From: Rhizomys pruinosus
Taxonomy: Eukaryota > Chordata > Mammalia > Rodentia > Spalacidae
Assembly: GCA_009823505.1 (NCBI GenBank)
Contig: VZQC01009558.1
Coordinates: 419,442 to 483,441, forward strand
Reading direction: 5' to 3'
DNA length: 64,000 nt
Both the position numbers and the translations under genes were made by a program. The notes under the pieces were generated by a model. That model did no database searches. It was not told the DNA's origin and saw only the letters and a program-made list of their open reading frames with translations. Shown here one piece after another: positions 63,226 through 64,000 of the stretch (positions are counted from its first letter, which is position 1; the number at the start of each line of letters is the position of its first letter).

Positions 63226-63951
63226 AAAATAATTAATGAGTGTTCCTCTAGATGTTTGAGCTCGACCCCCCTTCCTCTGGTGGTTTAGAAAAGTTGGTTG
63301 GGTTTTTATGGTTTAAATGTTGTAGTGTGCACCTCATCATCTGGAGTCCTGTGGTATTGGGTGCTTGCTCCTCTCTTCCTGAAGATTAGTAGTGTGCTTT
63401 TGTTTGTAAAGGTTCTGACAAGGGCCAGCAACTGTGGGCTATGCAGACACAGCTGACCAGCTCACACTACTGGACACAGGTAACGGAATGGGATCTTTGC
63501 CATTTTCACCTCTATAGCAACCTCTCCTTTGTCCACATCTGCACCTACCAAATCTCCAGTAAGACTCTCAGTTCCCTAAATGTAAAGATACTTGGCCTTA
63601 GCAGCACCATTTTACAAAAACTCATTAGCTTAACTGTGGAGAAAACTGAGGGCAAATGGGACTGGGGTGCTTGCTGGGACTGTTGAAAAAGTCAAAGCAA
63701 TGGTTGATGGAGGTTTAGAACAGGTAATACAATACAAGGCAAGGGCCATGGTCAGAGTCAAGGTAAGTTGCTGAGGAGTGGTCAAAGGCTTTGGTAGTAG
63801 ACTGAGTATGGGAGTAACTGACTGACTGACAGGGATCTGCGGAAGGACATCAAAGGCATTGACGCATATTACAAAGCTGCGAGACAGACAAGAAGAAATA
63901 TCAAGAAAGCAATTAGTTATGTGGGTCAGGAATGCAGAATTATCTGGACTG
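63226..63951. other. Low-copy sequence
   Basis: No repeat or exon recognised apart from a short (GACT)n at about 63,818-63,830. The 81-codon frame at 63,441-63,686 has no recognisable domain. Confidence 0.35.
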
Positions 63952-64000
63952 GTGTATTAGTCACTTTTCTGTTGCTGTGATAAACCACCATGACCAAGGG
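63952..64000 (-). mobile_element. Edge of a probable ERVL-MaLR LTR
   Basis: tggtgtattagtcacttttc, tgttgctgtgataaacc and accatgaccaaggg match the start of the reversed LTR type seen at 37,130. Cut by the window end. Confidence 0.6.

Overview
The window is eukaryotic, from a mouse-like (muroid) rodent. It is dense in 7SL-derived B1 and tRNA-derived B2 SINEs, with B4-type composites, LINE-1 debris, old MIRs and retroviral LTR remnants. B1 plus abundant B2 is characteristic of Muroidea. The B2 consensus here differs from the one I know from house mouse, so I do not name a genus. I found no functional protein-coding gene, no recognisable host exon and no functional RNA gene. Every long open frame lies in a tandem array or a transposon relic.

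Layout. 1-5,500: low-copy sequence with degraded B1/B2/B4 and an inverted MIR pair. 5,501-15,776: a 10.3-kb minisatellite of about 163 units of 63 bp, purine-rich on the + strand, with three homogenised runs and higher-order duplication. 15,777-19,840: an old plus-strand L1, L1 3'-end sequence, a probable retroviral LTR preceded by a polypurine tract, and an L1-associated block. 19,855-27,530: a minus-strand L1 (3' UTR, then ORF2 read backwards from C-terminus to endonuclease) riddled with SINEs and containing a poorly resolved stretch with a 60-bp poly-G. 27,540-29,250: more L1 pieces and nested B2s.

29,253-62,882 is a patchwork of large duplications in the order A, B, A', C, inverted B', C'. 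A (29,253-35,289) and A' (39,148-44,998) are near-identical and differ almost only at tandem arrays. B (about 35,170-39,147) recurs inverted at 51,840-56,062. C (44,999-51,276) recurs directly at 56,063-62,882. Both C copies abut the same 78-bp minisatellite, in opposite orientations, at a B1 poly-T. C and B' carry many one-base indels against their partners, and two isolated N bases (51,277 and 58,356) mark joins. Part of this architecture may therefore be assembly artefact. 62,883-64,000 holds a young B2, a young B1, about 0.7 kb of unassigned sequence and the edge of a probable MaLR LTR.

No set of genes works together here. The interest lies in tandem-array evolution (63-, 32- and 78-bp units), in the duplication and inversion breakpoints, and in a B2 lineage marked by a 17-nt internal duplication. 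Family names come from recognition by eye, not from database searches.
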